In this document: positions 1 through 10,422 of the stretch, in pieces
How positions within the stretch are numbered: the first letter of the stretch is position 1
Layout: each line of letters begins with the position of its first letter
Assembly (NCBI GenBank): GCA_029532415.1
Contig: JAQOTA010000051.1
Location: forward strand, 124,001 to 188,000
DNA from: Marasmius tenuissimus
Taxonomy: Eukaryota > Basidiomycota > Agaricomycetes > Agaricales > Marasmiaceae
DNA: 64,000 nt
Direction: 5' to 3'
The notes under the pieces: model-generated
What the model was told of the DNA's origin: nothing
The model's database searches: none
Seen by the model: the letters and a program-made list of their open reading frames with translations, nothing else
Program-made: the position numbers and the translations under genes

Positions 1-250
1 CGTACCTCCTCACGATGTGACAACGAAAGTAGTTTTGCGTGCTCACAAATCTGACCCCGCCCGTTCTGTGCGGCGACTCCGCTCGAGTAGGCAAATTGCC
101 ACTCTCTCATTATGCTAGCGCCGATGTAACGAACCCTGCCACTTTGAACGAGACTGTACGATGCCTTGATCGTCTCTTCAGCGGGTATATGGCAGTCGTG
201 ACGGTACATCAGAAGGAGATCAATGTAGGATGTTTCCAGACGCTCGAGCG
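1..250 (-). pseudogene. Aldo-keto reductase relic, middle part (cut by window edge)
   Basis: Read on the minus strand this encodes the middle of an aryl-alcohol-dehydrogenase-like aldo-keto reductase: a stretch like ETSYIDLLLMYRHD, then PAEETIKA, then GRVRYIGAS and REWQFAY. These match the family's strand around the catalytic histidine and the GKVRYIGASS segment. The frame is not continuous and no N-terminal catalytic Asp/Tyr region is joined to it. The same segment recurs at 39642-39870, 26040-26190 and about 60040-60240. It is a decayed copy, not a working enzyme. Confidence 0.6.
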
Positions 251-2424
251 AGCTGGCTACCGCAATGAAGATGACAGCATGAGAAGGGCCCCTCTGGTTG
301 TTGGAGCGCTTGTGGTTTGTGCAAACGCTGGTCAGCGTACGCCCTGACACCAGGCTCATCAGCGACGAGATTATAGCATTCCGTGGCGATGATTGACCGG
401 ATTCGGAGGTTGTTGCATCACATTGCTGGTCGAAGATGAATGACGAATCCTCTCATGTTGGGGTAACGTCCAATGCCTATGGCTCTGAGCGAAGTCGTGT
501 GTATGCAACTGTCGATTCTGAGAGAAACTTTGTGTTATGGGTGCGAGGTTGGGTCAGAGGGCGACGTCTACTCACAGACTCTAGGTTCAACCACAGTGAA
601 GTCGAGTCATTTCTGCGAAAGGTAGAGGGTGTCGAAGACATCCATTGTAGATTTTGTAACGTTGAGCCTGAAAGGTTGCGGATCAGGCGATATAAACGGG
701 TCCCGAATTTTCAACGAACCTCAGGATCAGGAGGGATCACCCCCCGCGACTACCGCATGTAAGCTGGACCATTAATCCTGGGGGGGCTGGTTCCTAAAAT
801 CGGCATATTGGGTCGATTTGAGGACCAGGCGGTTCTTCAACTTCAAGAAGGCACCTCGCACAGATAAGCACATCTTTGACGCTGCTTGCAAAGACAGTGT
901 CCGGTGGATCGACGTGGGTCTTCAATCGAATGTTTCGAGGTAGACAGTTGGGGCGGCCGGGATCTGTTTGGTGTGTCAATCAGAATAAGGACACAAGAAA
1001 CATTCTGCAAGCCAGACACACCTTGATCCCTTCTCCTTTCAGCTCGTTCTTCTTGGCTCTCCAAAGTGATGGGTCGGTCAAGATGGTGATAACAGATCTG
1101 GTACATGGTTTGAACATGATAGACGCGAACAGACACGACATGCTCACACTCACCCAGCATCTGATGCAGCATCGGTCAGCGAGTTGACAGACCTTATTGG
1201 AGGACCGGATGAACCCAGCGACACCGCAGAGAATTCTAATACGAATGTCAGTTACGAAAAGTTCGCCGCCGTTACAATAGCTACGCACTTCGCAAGAAAT
1301 CAGGCCACCGAGATACGTTGGGAACCTTCCAATCGTACTGGATCATCGGCCTGGGCCAGTTCATGGTCGAGGAGTTGATTTCGTTCCATTTTCATTTTGT
1401 TTGGTCTCATTCGAGACTCAGAGCGTTGCGTCTGCAAGCCTAGAAGACCAAAATAGGTCGTGATAGTTATTCCCGGCTCTGGTATCTTGAAAACCTTTGA
1501 GTGAAGTCCGAAGCCAAAATAACGCGATACGCACAATATTATACACCACGGACTTTGTCGCAAATCATCCCTGACCGTCGGGTGTCCACTGAAGGCGTTT
1601 ATACACGAGTAAGATGGTGGTGAAAGGTTTGCAGTCAACGGAGAGGTCGTTATATTGATGGTTGGCAGTGTATACGAGTCAGTGTGAGGTGAACATGGTG
1701 GTTGCGGTCGAGACTCGAGACGCTGGCAACCTCACAGTCGGAAGTAACGTGACCCAAATTTGCAAGCAGTTCTTCCAGGAGTCGACGGGCTCGATTTTCC
1801 ATGTCATTGTCTGTCAAGACCTCATTGGAGTCTCGAGCTTGCAGTCCAGACATGATTGTGATATCAACCATCAATCACTTCGGAAGATGGCCAAGTACAT
1901 TCCCACTCGCAGGCTCCTCTCACCTCACACCTTTCCCCTCGCTACATCCTCGCGCACGACGCTTCACGGAAGACTGGTAAATGAATATGGCCGCCAGACA
2001 TATCGGACTTTTTTACAGGAAACATGTCTATCCGCCGCATCCACCACACTCTAACAGTACCTCCGCACGCCAAAAGCCTCACTGCATCCCTCACCAAACT
2101 ATTCCGAATCTCCAGTACTTTGAAATCCCAAAGCTCATAAATTTGATCTCCTGGTCGTAACTCTCTGCATAGGATCCTCCTCGTCTGATGGGAAATAACG
2201 GTCCACGTTATCGTTCTTGAGGTAACACCCACATCTCACAAACGGTGTTACCAGTTGGACTCAAGCCTTGATACTCTATGCCTAGCCATACTACCGGCCA
2301 ACCGTTCTCCTCTCGCAAACCGCCCTCATGCTTCTCTACCTGACTCTGTCATCGCCTTGGACGCCTCGACCCTTCCTACGTCATCAAATTCTCTTCAATA
2401 CCTCTTTCATCATCATTCTCGTTC

Positions 2425-3003
2425 ATGACAATTGCCTATACCCTGCCCACCCTCGACGCCTTCGAACTCTCCGCCAACAACCTCGCAGAACTCTATGAAA
2501 TTCAAACGAGCCTCCTCAATACTTCAAACCCACCGACCACCAAGCCCCAATCACATCACTCTCTTGACAACCTCAGTGCTGTTTGCCTCATGAACGAAGC
2601 GCCGCGACCACCAGGCTCGTCAACTCTTCCATTACATCCCTTTATTGCTGGGTCCTACGTTGCCTCAACCTCAACCCAACTCCACTCGCCACAACCTATT
2701 GCCAACGATTCGGCGAACCAGCCCACTCCCTCGGTTACGTTTTACACGGATCCACTCGCTCTATGCTCAATGTCCCGTTCTCCTATTGAATTCTGCCTCA
2801 TGATGAAAGGGTTGGACCTTGAGCATTATCGTCTCCCATCAACAATGTTCCAATCGCCATGTCGAAACCGGTCAAATACCGCCGTTTGCCAGGAGCAACA
2901 TGACCTCAGATTTCCGTTCCGTTGTGAGTACTCTGTTCAGTGGATGATTCGTGGAACCTATACTGATTGGTCCCGTTTTCGCAGCCGGGACCGATGTCGA
3001 TGA
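2425..3003 (+). pseudogene. Unrecognised repeated frame, copy A
   Basis: The frame beginning MTIAYTLPTLDAFELSANN runs 192 codons and is rich in Ser, Thr and Pro. Only the first 145 or so codons are shared with the copies at about 27570-27960 (B), 42030-42430 (C) and 54616-54900 (D, MTAAYTLATLNAFELSANN). In B and C the same text is spread over several frames, and in D it stops early. The 3' end of this frame runs into the AKR N-terminal relic in another frame. I do not recognise the protein. It could be a relic of a gene lost from all four units. Confidence 0.3.
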
Positions 3004-3345
3004 GCTTTAGTTCACCCGACTCCCGAGTGGAACGTGTGTGTTTGGAAAACAAAGGGGTAATTGGACATATGCTGATTATTACACGCAATCAATGGGTGAA
3101 GAACAATTCCTCGAAATCTTGAAGGCGGCTTGGGATCGCGGAATCAACATCATCGATACAGGAGTCGGGCGCATTATTGCGTTGAAGGTGAGTAGTCGCT
3201 CGGAATGTGTAGTATGTACAGGATCACTCATCGTTGACCAATGATTCAGTACAGCTGCCCCGACACCAAATTATAATTGCCTCGAGATACTACGGGCTCG
3301 TTTGGCATCAGGGCTCATGCTGACCCAAGTTTGCACGACCAGCCT
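2858..3345 (+). pseudogene. Aldo-keto reductase N-terminal relic, copy A
   Basis: Exon-like pieces of an aldo-keto reductase N terminus lie in order. First comes MSKPVKYRRL (family start with R-R-L-G), then a GTGAGT...CAG intron, then SFSSPDSRVE. LEILKAAWDRGINIIDTG follows, holding the family's AAWDRGIN-x-x-DT segment with the catalytic Asp region. After a second intron comes HQIIIASRYYGLVWHQG. In-frame stops and frame changes disable it. It is oriented toward the 3' end of DUF6535 gene A. Equivalent relics follow B, C and D. Confidence 0.65.
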
Positions 3346-3651
3346 AAGGCAGTACATGTACATCGACCAGAGAGCTGGATCAAAATGCCGGCGGGTACAT
3401 TTCTATTTTACAGTATTTTACCTACTTGAGCTGTGCAATATAGCGGAGTCGGTCGATTTATCGTCTTTTATCTTTCATCCTTCGTCGACTCGAGCTCTCT
3501 CGACCAGTCTTTGAGATTCGGTCTGGGCCTCTCACATACCTATTCTTAGCAAAACGCCGGTCCTCAAAACTGTGCGGTACGTTCCAAGTAATGCTTCGAA
3601 TGTAATAAATACAGTAACATGCACGGTCAATAATGTGAATTCAAGTCTCCA

Positions 3652-6600
3652 CTATACATTCTTGTCGGCGTCGGGACCTCCCACCGCTGTCCCCTGAACA
3701 GGACCACTTGCACTACCACTCGCAAAATTCTCGGTTGCTACCGGTTGCTTTGGAGTCTTTCCCTGTTCTGGGTCCTCAACAACTTCCTCAGGCTTCGGCT
3801 GCGGGGATAGTTTAGTATCGGATCGGCCCCCCATCTGCTCGTCACGGTCTACCTCTCCGTTATCTGTAATGTCTCTCGAGCTACCGCCGGAGTCCTCTGC
3901 CTGTGCTTCCGGTTGCGGTGGACTTTCACGAAGAGCGGGGGGGAGGATACCTTCGTGGAATATGTGCTTGAATTGATCTGGTGACAGCTCTGGACGAGCC
4001 GCTTTGACCCGCTCTATGGCATCTCGCCAGCCCATTCGATTATGATAGGAAAGCCATCGGTAAGTTTCCCGTTCCTCCGCCAAGCGATTATTCACGAAGG
4101 TTAACAGCTCTAGCCCTACTGAAGACATCACAAGCGGCGAGATCTTTGATTCGCCAGGGCAGTGGGACGATTCGGCATCAGATTGGGGATACTCGTTGAT
4201 ATGCTCCGATAGAATTTCAACGAGCTTCTTCTTGTACCACTTCCCTGCACCACCCCAATCTCTACTGAGTGAACCCAGATATCCAAAGTCAATCTCGGGG
4301 TCTTTGGGAGATAGACCATTCAACGTCTTCCTGAGCTTTGGAAGGGGGAGGGAGAAATGGCCGGGGATAACACCGAAGTGGTTTTCGGGAAGTTCGTGCA
4401 CGTGTCGTATGATATCCATCGCCTCTATCCATTTGTATTGATCCTCTAAATCTATATGATTGTAGCTGGCCCTCCTAAGGATGGTGTTATGCATATCAGA
4501 TAGAAATTTGCAGCCAGCAGCTGATTTGACAAACGAGGAAGTGGTGGTTGCTGTGGGGAGATGGAGAGCATAATTCGGCGAAGATGCAATAATATACGGA
4601 GCCAGATTCTTCATCAAAGCCGCCCAATTGTCGTCCGAGTCAACTGAGCTCTGTATAATTTCTGCGTATATACCCCAAAGGCGAACGTCACGTGGACCAT
4701 TGTCTGGATTTGCATCAACGGTATCGAAAGAGATGGGGAAGAGTGGAGAGTCTCGAGCACTTTTGCTCCCGCCATTTGTTAACACATTGGTCCAATGCAG
4801 AAGGCGGTTAAGTTGTCCCGTTTCCCTTTCGTGGCTGAGGAATTGTCTGTTTGCAGATGTCAAGTGATTGTCAATGCCCTCATAAGAAAGTGTGAGATCG
4901 AGTGCTGCCTCGATGTCACTAACAGCCCACTCTCTTGCCGGGAGAAAGAACCATTGGTCAAGGACAGCGGGCATAACAAGATGCAGGGGAATTTTTGACA
5001 GGATATTTCGGAGATGGGGGATCATGTGTGGGCTGTCTCGGAGCTCTGCAACAAGCCAGCGGAATGCCTTGAGTTCATAGAAAGGAGGAGCAAGGTCAAT
5101 GCTTGAACGTTGGAGGAGTTCAAGATCGACAGATGACCAATCTGAGAGACTACTTATTATTTCTCCGAAGGCCAATATCGGGTTTGCAAAATTGCGATAG
5201 GCAGAAATGGTAATCCAATCTTTATCTTCAAAAAACGATGCCACACGGCACAGGAGACCAAGGATGTGAGAGATAAATCTCGAGACTTGGAACACAGCCC
5301 ATGCCTGGGGTGATTTGTAAGGGCATATGTATTCCATGGGAGGTAGTGTCATAATGAAATCAACAGGTGAACGCCAACTATTAGGGTTTTTTCGCTTATT
5401 CCTGAGCTTCCATGTAACTTGTCGTGCCTGTCGAATGACATCAACGGTGGGGATGATTGTGGTGCCAAAGTAGAAGAGGGCGGCAAATGCAACAACAGCC
5501 GTCGCAATCTTGAACAGGACTGGTTGTCGCGTCCGCAACAGCTCCAGCAGCCCAGCGAGGAAGAGGAAGAGTGCAAGTTTGAGTAGCATTGGAAGTGAAG
5601 CGAGGATTGTTGGAACGCGCCACTTTTCCAGGCTCTGATGTCGAAGCCACCGAAGTGCAAGTGCTTCAGATGGTGTGCGCGTGTGGGTATGCCGGCGATG
5701 CTCTCGGAGCCACTGTTTGCAGAGAAGAGCAAATAGGGCATCGACAAGAGCAATGATGAGGCTGAGGAACCACAGAATGTTGATCGCAACAACGGATGAT
5801 GATACAGTGAAATCGTCCGGCTCGGAGACTGGGCTGTTGTTCAACTGCTGGGAGATCTGTTTGAGAAGTACGACAGTTGTGTCTGCCGGCGCTTCCTGAA
5901 GCCATTGATACGACTCGATGGTGAAGGCTGTGACGACCGCGGAAAAGAGACCAGCCTGTTATTCAGGAGAAGGGTTCAGTCTTCCTCAATAAATTCCATG
6001 ATGACATGCACATACGAAGACCAGCAAGGTGTCAATATCCTCTTTCCATCCTGTAGTGAGTCCTTCATCCAGCGCAGTGACCTCCTTCATGACGACCTCC
6101 CAAGATTTCTCAACTTCTGCAGGTTTTGGAATATCCTTAACACAGTTGAGCATTCATGACTCAAACTTGGCTATTGGCAGAATACTCACCGAGGCCTCGT
6201 TAGCTGTATCTTGGTTTCCTGCGGGGTTATTGTCCTTTGTTCCGTCCAGCGGGGCCTTCTCCGTCACTCCTGGAGCCTAAGAAGTGATTGAGCAAACTCT
6301 GATATATGGCGGGACAGATCATTGGCAGAGCCTTACCGTGTTTGCCTTATCTTCGCCTGCGTCCTCTCCCGTGGTGTGAGGCAAGAGCTCCTCTTTGACG
6401 CTCGTAGAACCCTATGTAAAAGTAAATATTTGAGACCCGATTCAGATCCACGTCGATGTAGATGAGCGCCCAACTCACCAATAGTGCTTCGTCTGTTTCT
6501 TGCGCCTCCGTATTTGTGCCGCCACGCAACAGCTTCGTTCCAAGTTCAGGATCCCCGACCTTAACCAAAGCTGGAGGTTATTTGACATCAACGAGTTATA

Positions 6601-6941
6601 CGGGCATGTTGCTCACTAGTCCAGGAGTTCCTTCCCGCTGAGACTCGCGTTGCGCAGGCTGTACACCGGAATGTTGTAACGTCAGGCCGTTGAGCAACGC
6701 AAACACTTAAAGATTCGGTTCAAAGCCCTACCAGAGAGACACTTTCTCGTGGAGACTGAGTCAGAGGTTCGTCGGATGTTGGAGACCGTGAGCGCTGTAA
6801 AAACATCATAGAAGATGTAATATTGAGCTATAAGACCGAGCTCCGGAAAGTATAATGTTAAAAACCCACCTGAGTTCGTGAGGAAGTCGATTTCCTCGAG
6901 CTACGAGTTCTCTTCCTGACCGGAGGGGTGTCGGAAGACAT
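3652..6941 (-). CDS. DUF6535 membrane protein, paralog A (947 aa, 8 exons)
   Basis: CDS complement(join(3652..5955,6016..6135,6190..6276,6337..6411,6479..6559,6617..6658,6732..6794,6870..6941)), every intron GT-AG and phase 0. The start MSSDTPPVRKR is shared by all four paralogs. Residues 1-140 are hydrophilic low complexity. About 146-360 match DUF6535 as known in agaricomycetes: EKSWEVVMKEV, a first membrane helix through DTLLVFAGLFSAVVTAF (about 176-195), WFLSLIIALVDALFALLCKQW (about 242-262) and two further helices near 296-325 and 330-357. The remaining 580 residues are soluble, helical and end in a Pro/Glu/Gly-rich tail. DUF6535 has no established function; membrane location is inferred from the helices. 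The gene is intact although both flanks are decayed. Confidence 0.9.
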
Positions 6942-7290
6942 GGTACGAGAGAGAGCTGCTGGCAATGTGCACCTGTCGTGCACTGAGTGGTGCTACGCAG
7001 CCAGTTCCCATAGCACAACTTGAACAAATTCAGAAGATAGAAGATCGATAGATAGATCGATATAGATGAGCCTGGGGAACGTGCAAGCAGCAAACGAGCT
7101 ACTGTCCCACGACAATAGATGTGGGCGCTTGCCCAACGCACGCCAGAGTCGGACCGCTCTCTGTTCCGAACGACCGACTTGTCAATAAGCTTCTACACGC
7201 TCCTTTTTGACTTGACCATTTTTTTTCACGCATTCTACTATATACGGGTCTATTGCCAATAGCAACGGCGATGGAGAGTCACTGACCGTC
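6942..7290. promoter_or_regulatory. Upstream region of DUF6535 gene A
   Basis: This stretch aligns with the upstream regions of genes C and D as far as the GGCGATGGAGA block near 7268. It keeps only a short palindrome GTTCCGAAC (7163-7171) where C and D carry a 22-bp one. A GATA-rich tract with repeats of GATAGATAGATCGATA lies near 7045-7065. No coding sequence is supported. Confidence 0.4.
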
Positions 7291-8970
7291 GTCTTTGTCG
7301 TCTGGCTCAAGCTCTGCATCCTCAACTCACGAATCACCAATGACCGCAGCATCTTCGAGCACCGCCGAATTACCTCTCTCCTCTAAACGATCATCTTCAA
7401 GATCTGGCGCATTCGAATACCATTTGAGACCCTCCATACCCGCACAATCTCATCTCCAATCTCCAGGTTCTTTCCCACTCCAGTCCGGACACCTTCCAGT
7501 TCTCCCTCACGCTCACCTCGAGTAACTCACCTCGAAGCAAGATCGAACAAAGTACAGTCTCTCTCCCCAATAACCACTTGGCCCATAAAAGATTTGCATC
7601 TATTCGCACATCCATCACTCGACACGCTACTACAAAAACTCGCTCACATGCACCTCTGACCCGTCTCTCGGAGCTGTGATTCCGCGACGGGAGCATCGTA
7701 TTGATTGCTGAGCAGAGGTTTGCTTTCAAGGTTCATTGTGGACGACTCAAATGATCATTGGAGGTATTCGCTGGGATGTTCGGGGTCCCTCAGCCTACGG
7801 ACATGAAGATCGTCGCGGAGGAACTGGAGGGTCGTCAAAATGGTACACGATGGAGCGGATGACGTTTGCTATTTTTTCAAGTCGCTGTGTGACGGATTGC
7901 ATGATCTCCTCTTTCCCTACTGCTATTGCTACTGACAATCTCCATAGGCACTTTATGGAGACGCCGAGGAAACCAATTCCCTTTCCTTTCAAGCACGCTT
8001 CGCCTCTCGACAAGATACGTCGTACCAACTCCACTACAGAAATGTCTCGATCAACCATCTTCCGAGTCGCCTTCAACTTTCGGCGCCTCGATGTACTTTC
8101 ACCGCTCCAAATCCTCCCTCACCGCTGGTTGGCCTCATCCACCATAGCCTATGAGCACAAGTTCTGGAGATTTGATACCTCCCTCCCTCCACCCGGTCAG
8201 CCTTCCCCTCTGGATGCCCTGTTCAGCCCGAGCTCACTTACGAAGTCAGCCGCTGCTCTCGCCTCAGAAATTCCCTCATCACATTAACTTCTCATGCTGC
8301 TGCAACGAGGATAACCTTCACAGAACCGTCTTTCGTTTTAAACTGGAAGTTTCTCCGTATCATCAATGCCTGAGCCTCTGTACCTCTCCCGCTCCGGCTG
8401 CACGTTAACCTCGACTTGGGTAGGCGGCATCTAGAACGGTGGCTATACAGATTCAGGACAGCAAGTGAATGCGGGGGCCTGGTCAATGGAACGACTGAGC
8501 CTGGGCGCACACCCAGCCGAGGTTATTGTATTGTGGTTTGTTGCGACGGGGGGATGTAATCGGAGTGGAGGAGAAGATTGAACACTTCGATGGTTTACAC
8601 ACACAGCAAGTTCAATATTCTGAAGACCTTGAAATGATTTCGCTGACTCCGTTGGCTTTTGACAGGAAAAGAGGACACGAAATGAGAGGATTGAGGCGTA
8701 GTAAGCGGCAGGAAGCCTTGCACCGCTGCTCGCTGCGTTGTTCTTGTTGGTTGGTTTTACTGTACATATGCACCAGATTCGGACATACTGCAATATCATT
8801 TTGTATTTTCCGAACGACGTCCGAATGTATGATATGTTGGGCTCAAGCTACTTTGAGACGAGGAAGGAACGAGACGCGTCGTCATGTTACAATGAAAAAA
8901 CAAAATCGGTAAAAGTGGACGGTGGCTCGGCCCATTCATTGGGTGTTTCGGACGTTTTACGGGAGAGGGC
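7291..8970. other. No supported gene
   Basis: Several open frames exist: a Ser/Pro-rich 76-codon frame from 7295, a 183-codon frame from 7736 and a 128-codon frame from 8526. They overlap alternative frames of equal quality, lack convincing splice signals and match nothing I recognise. The text around 7930-8290 reads protein-like in more than one frame, which suggests a decayed gene rather than a living one. Confidence 0.4.
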
Positions 8971-8989
8971 AAAATGGGTTTGAGGGATT

Positions 8990-9125
8990 ATTGCAGGTGA
9001 CTTTAGACGTGTTTGATGCGACTTTGGAGATGTTTGATGTGGTTTTGGGGATATGGAAGTGTTTGAGGTGGGTTTGGAGATGTTGGGAGGTGGGCTTGGA
9101 GGTGTTTAGAGCGGGTTGTATCACT
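8990..9125. repeat. Degenerate GT-rich tandem repeat
   Basis: The plus strand repeats a loose 15-18-nt unit of the type TTTGGAGATGTTTGATG and GTGTTTGAGGTGGG about eight times with much variation. It reads as repeated SNTSK/QHLQTH-like text on the minus strand, but no gene is supported. It looks like an old minisatellite. Confidence 0.5.
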
Positions 9126-9399
9126 CCCCCTTGCTCAGCCAGGCGCAGCCATCCAAGGCCTCCAAATGCGCTTAGGAAGATTGCTTTGACAGTAGAGTAG
9201 AGTGATTGATAGTAGGATGACGGTGACGAGGTTTGCAGAGGGTGGCAGTATCGTGTATATATGAGTAGAGGGAGATGAGGGGGTGTGGTCACGTCCGAAC
9301 ATCACCCGGCGTCCGCGTCAGTAAGGACGGCGGAAAACCAACTTGGAGGTCACTGGAAGCGCTCCTGGTGAGGTGATAGCAATAGCACTGGGGGGTTGG

Positions 9400-10050
9400 T
9401 GAATTGACCTTGCTACTTATTTCATTCGTAGCCAGAGGTGAGCTCGTCGACGCCGAATCTCGATAGAAAGACACTGGTGGGTAAATATGAGTGGACGAAG
9501 ACGAGGGGTGGAGTCATGTCCTGTGGGAGATGATTCGGATTGCGGAGAGACTACACGAGAGGATGAGGGAGTCGAGTATATCGAGTCATCTTGTGGATGA
9601 TGGCTTGTGTGGACACGATTCGGACCTTCGTTACCGGCATCATCTTGATTTCCATGGGTCTGGTCTCCGAATGCCAGCCTTTTGGACGCCGACTGCACCA
9701 GGCAGGCCTTTGAAGCGACGTTGGTTGACCCAGGTCGAAGAGACAGTTACGGTGCACTCACCAATGATGACCACGGCCAACAACGCAAATCCCAATGTTG
9801 TCAGAATCAAGAGAAAACTATAAGCATACGAGGCCGATTCCCGAAATAAGAGATCCGAGGAGTAAGAGGGAAGCAGAGAGGACGGCTACGAGGACTGCAA
9901 GGCAAGGCAACGAAGTGGAAGATTCGCAGCTATCAGCTTTGCGTAGGCTTCAAACCACCACGCTTCCCAAGAATGAGGCTCTTCATCTCTGCCTGATTCG
10001 TGGGTAATGAGGGTAGTGCCGTCGACGAAGTGGTTGATGGTCAGGCAACA
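9400..10050 (-). pseudogene. Relic of a membrane-protein gene, copy 1
   Basis: On the minus strand the text HFVDGTTLITHESGRDEEPHS runs into WWFEAYAKLIAANLPLRCLA, then a hydrophobic segment like LVAVLSASLLLLGSLISGIG and another like SFLLILTTLGFALLAVV. These lie in different frames, so the gene is broken. The same region recurs at about 35400-35993, also broken. The KDZ transposon begins just to the right, on the 5' side of this relic. I do not recognise the family. Confidence 0.45.
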
Positions 10051-10064
10051 CCGACAGACAGCCC

Positions 10065-10140
10065 AGGCCTGGACCGTCACAGCCGAAAAAGGATCAATGA
10101 GGTGGGATTTCCCACGTCATGGAAACCGACCTAGTAGGTC
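10065..10140 (+). repeat. KDZ element left terminal inverted repeat
   Basis: Two matching parts face the right end. The outer part (10065-10085) matches the reverse complement of 23258-23278 at 17 of 21 positions and includes ACAGCCG. The core (10103-10140) holds TTTCCCACGTCATGGAAACC and matches the reverse complement of 23204-23241 with one gap and few mismatches. A 15-nt spacer between the parts is poorly conserved. A hairpin TCCTGCA...TGCAGGA follows at 10139-10161. Confidence 0.8.
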
Positions 10141-10422
10141 CTGCACGCCGATATTGCAGGACTTCTTCCGTCGCATTGTTGCTACTTGGATACAGACTCA
10201 GCTGATGCTTCAGTCGCAGATGTCGTGTCTCAAGAAATGTGGTAGATAAGGTAGATACATTGTGCTATATAAAGCGCGTCGTGGTGCCAAACGGAACAGA
10301 TACATAGGGTTCGTCCAAGAAGTGCAATGAATATGATGAGTGCAAAGGTAACGGGGGAGTACGGTGGAGACGCTACACGACGCGGAGCAAGATATACCTA
10401 CTTGAATAGCTGGTGATGTACT
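10141..10422. other. KDZ element left subterminal region
   Basis: Noncoding stretch between the left inverted repeat and the end of the companion gene. It contains GCTATATAAAGCGCG (10263 on), a TATA-like box pointing rightward, but no frame follows it. Nothing else is supported. Confidence 0.4.

Larger units (their letters stand above)
1..3651. repeat. Duplicated flank module, copy A
   Basis: This block is the 3' flank of DUF6535 gene A. It aligns by eye in the same order with 26040-28805, 39640-43227 and 52690-55851. Shared landmarks are the AKR middle relic, a long region without an intact gene (about 400-2400), an unrecognised repeated frame (2425 on) and an AKR N-terminal relic. Copies differ by many substitutions and small indels; copy B lacks roughly 0.9 kb after the AKR piece. 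Between about 350 and 2400 I see only short frames that do not stay open in the other copies. Confidence 0.7.

Noticed and set aside
980..1638. Overlapping minus-strand frames of 100-112 codons in the flank module
   Set aside because: Frames are not preserved in the other copies of the module and no family is recognised.
3652..5844. DUF6535 gene A starting at the internal Met of the long frame (MNNSPVSEPDDF)
   Set aside because: Seven upstream exons with consistent phase-0 GT-AG introns extend it to MSSDTPP in all four paralogs, and the DUF6535 N-terminal helix lies upstream of this Met.
10263..10330. A promoter at the KDZ left end (TATATAAAG)
   Set aside because: No open frame of useful length follows on the plus strand; left as a note only.
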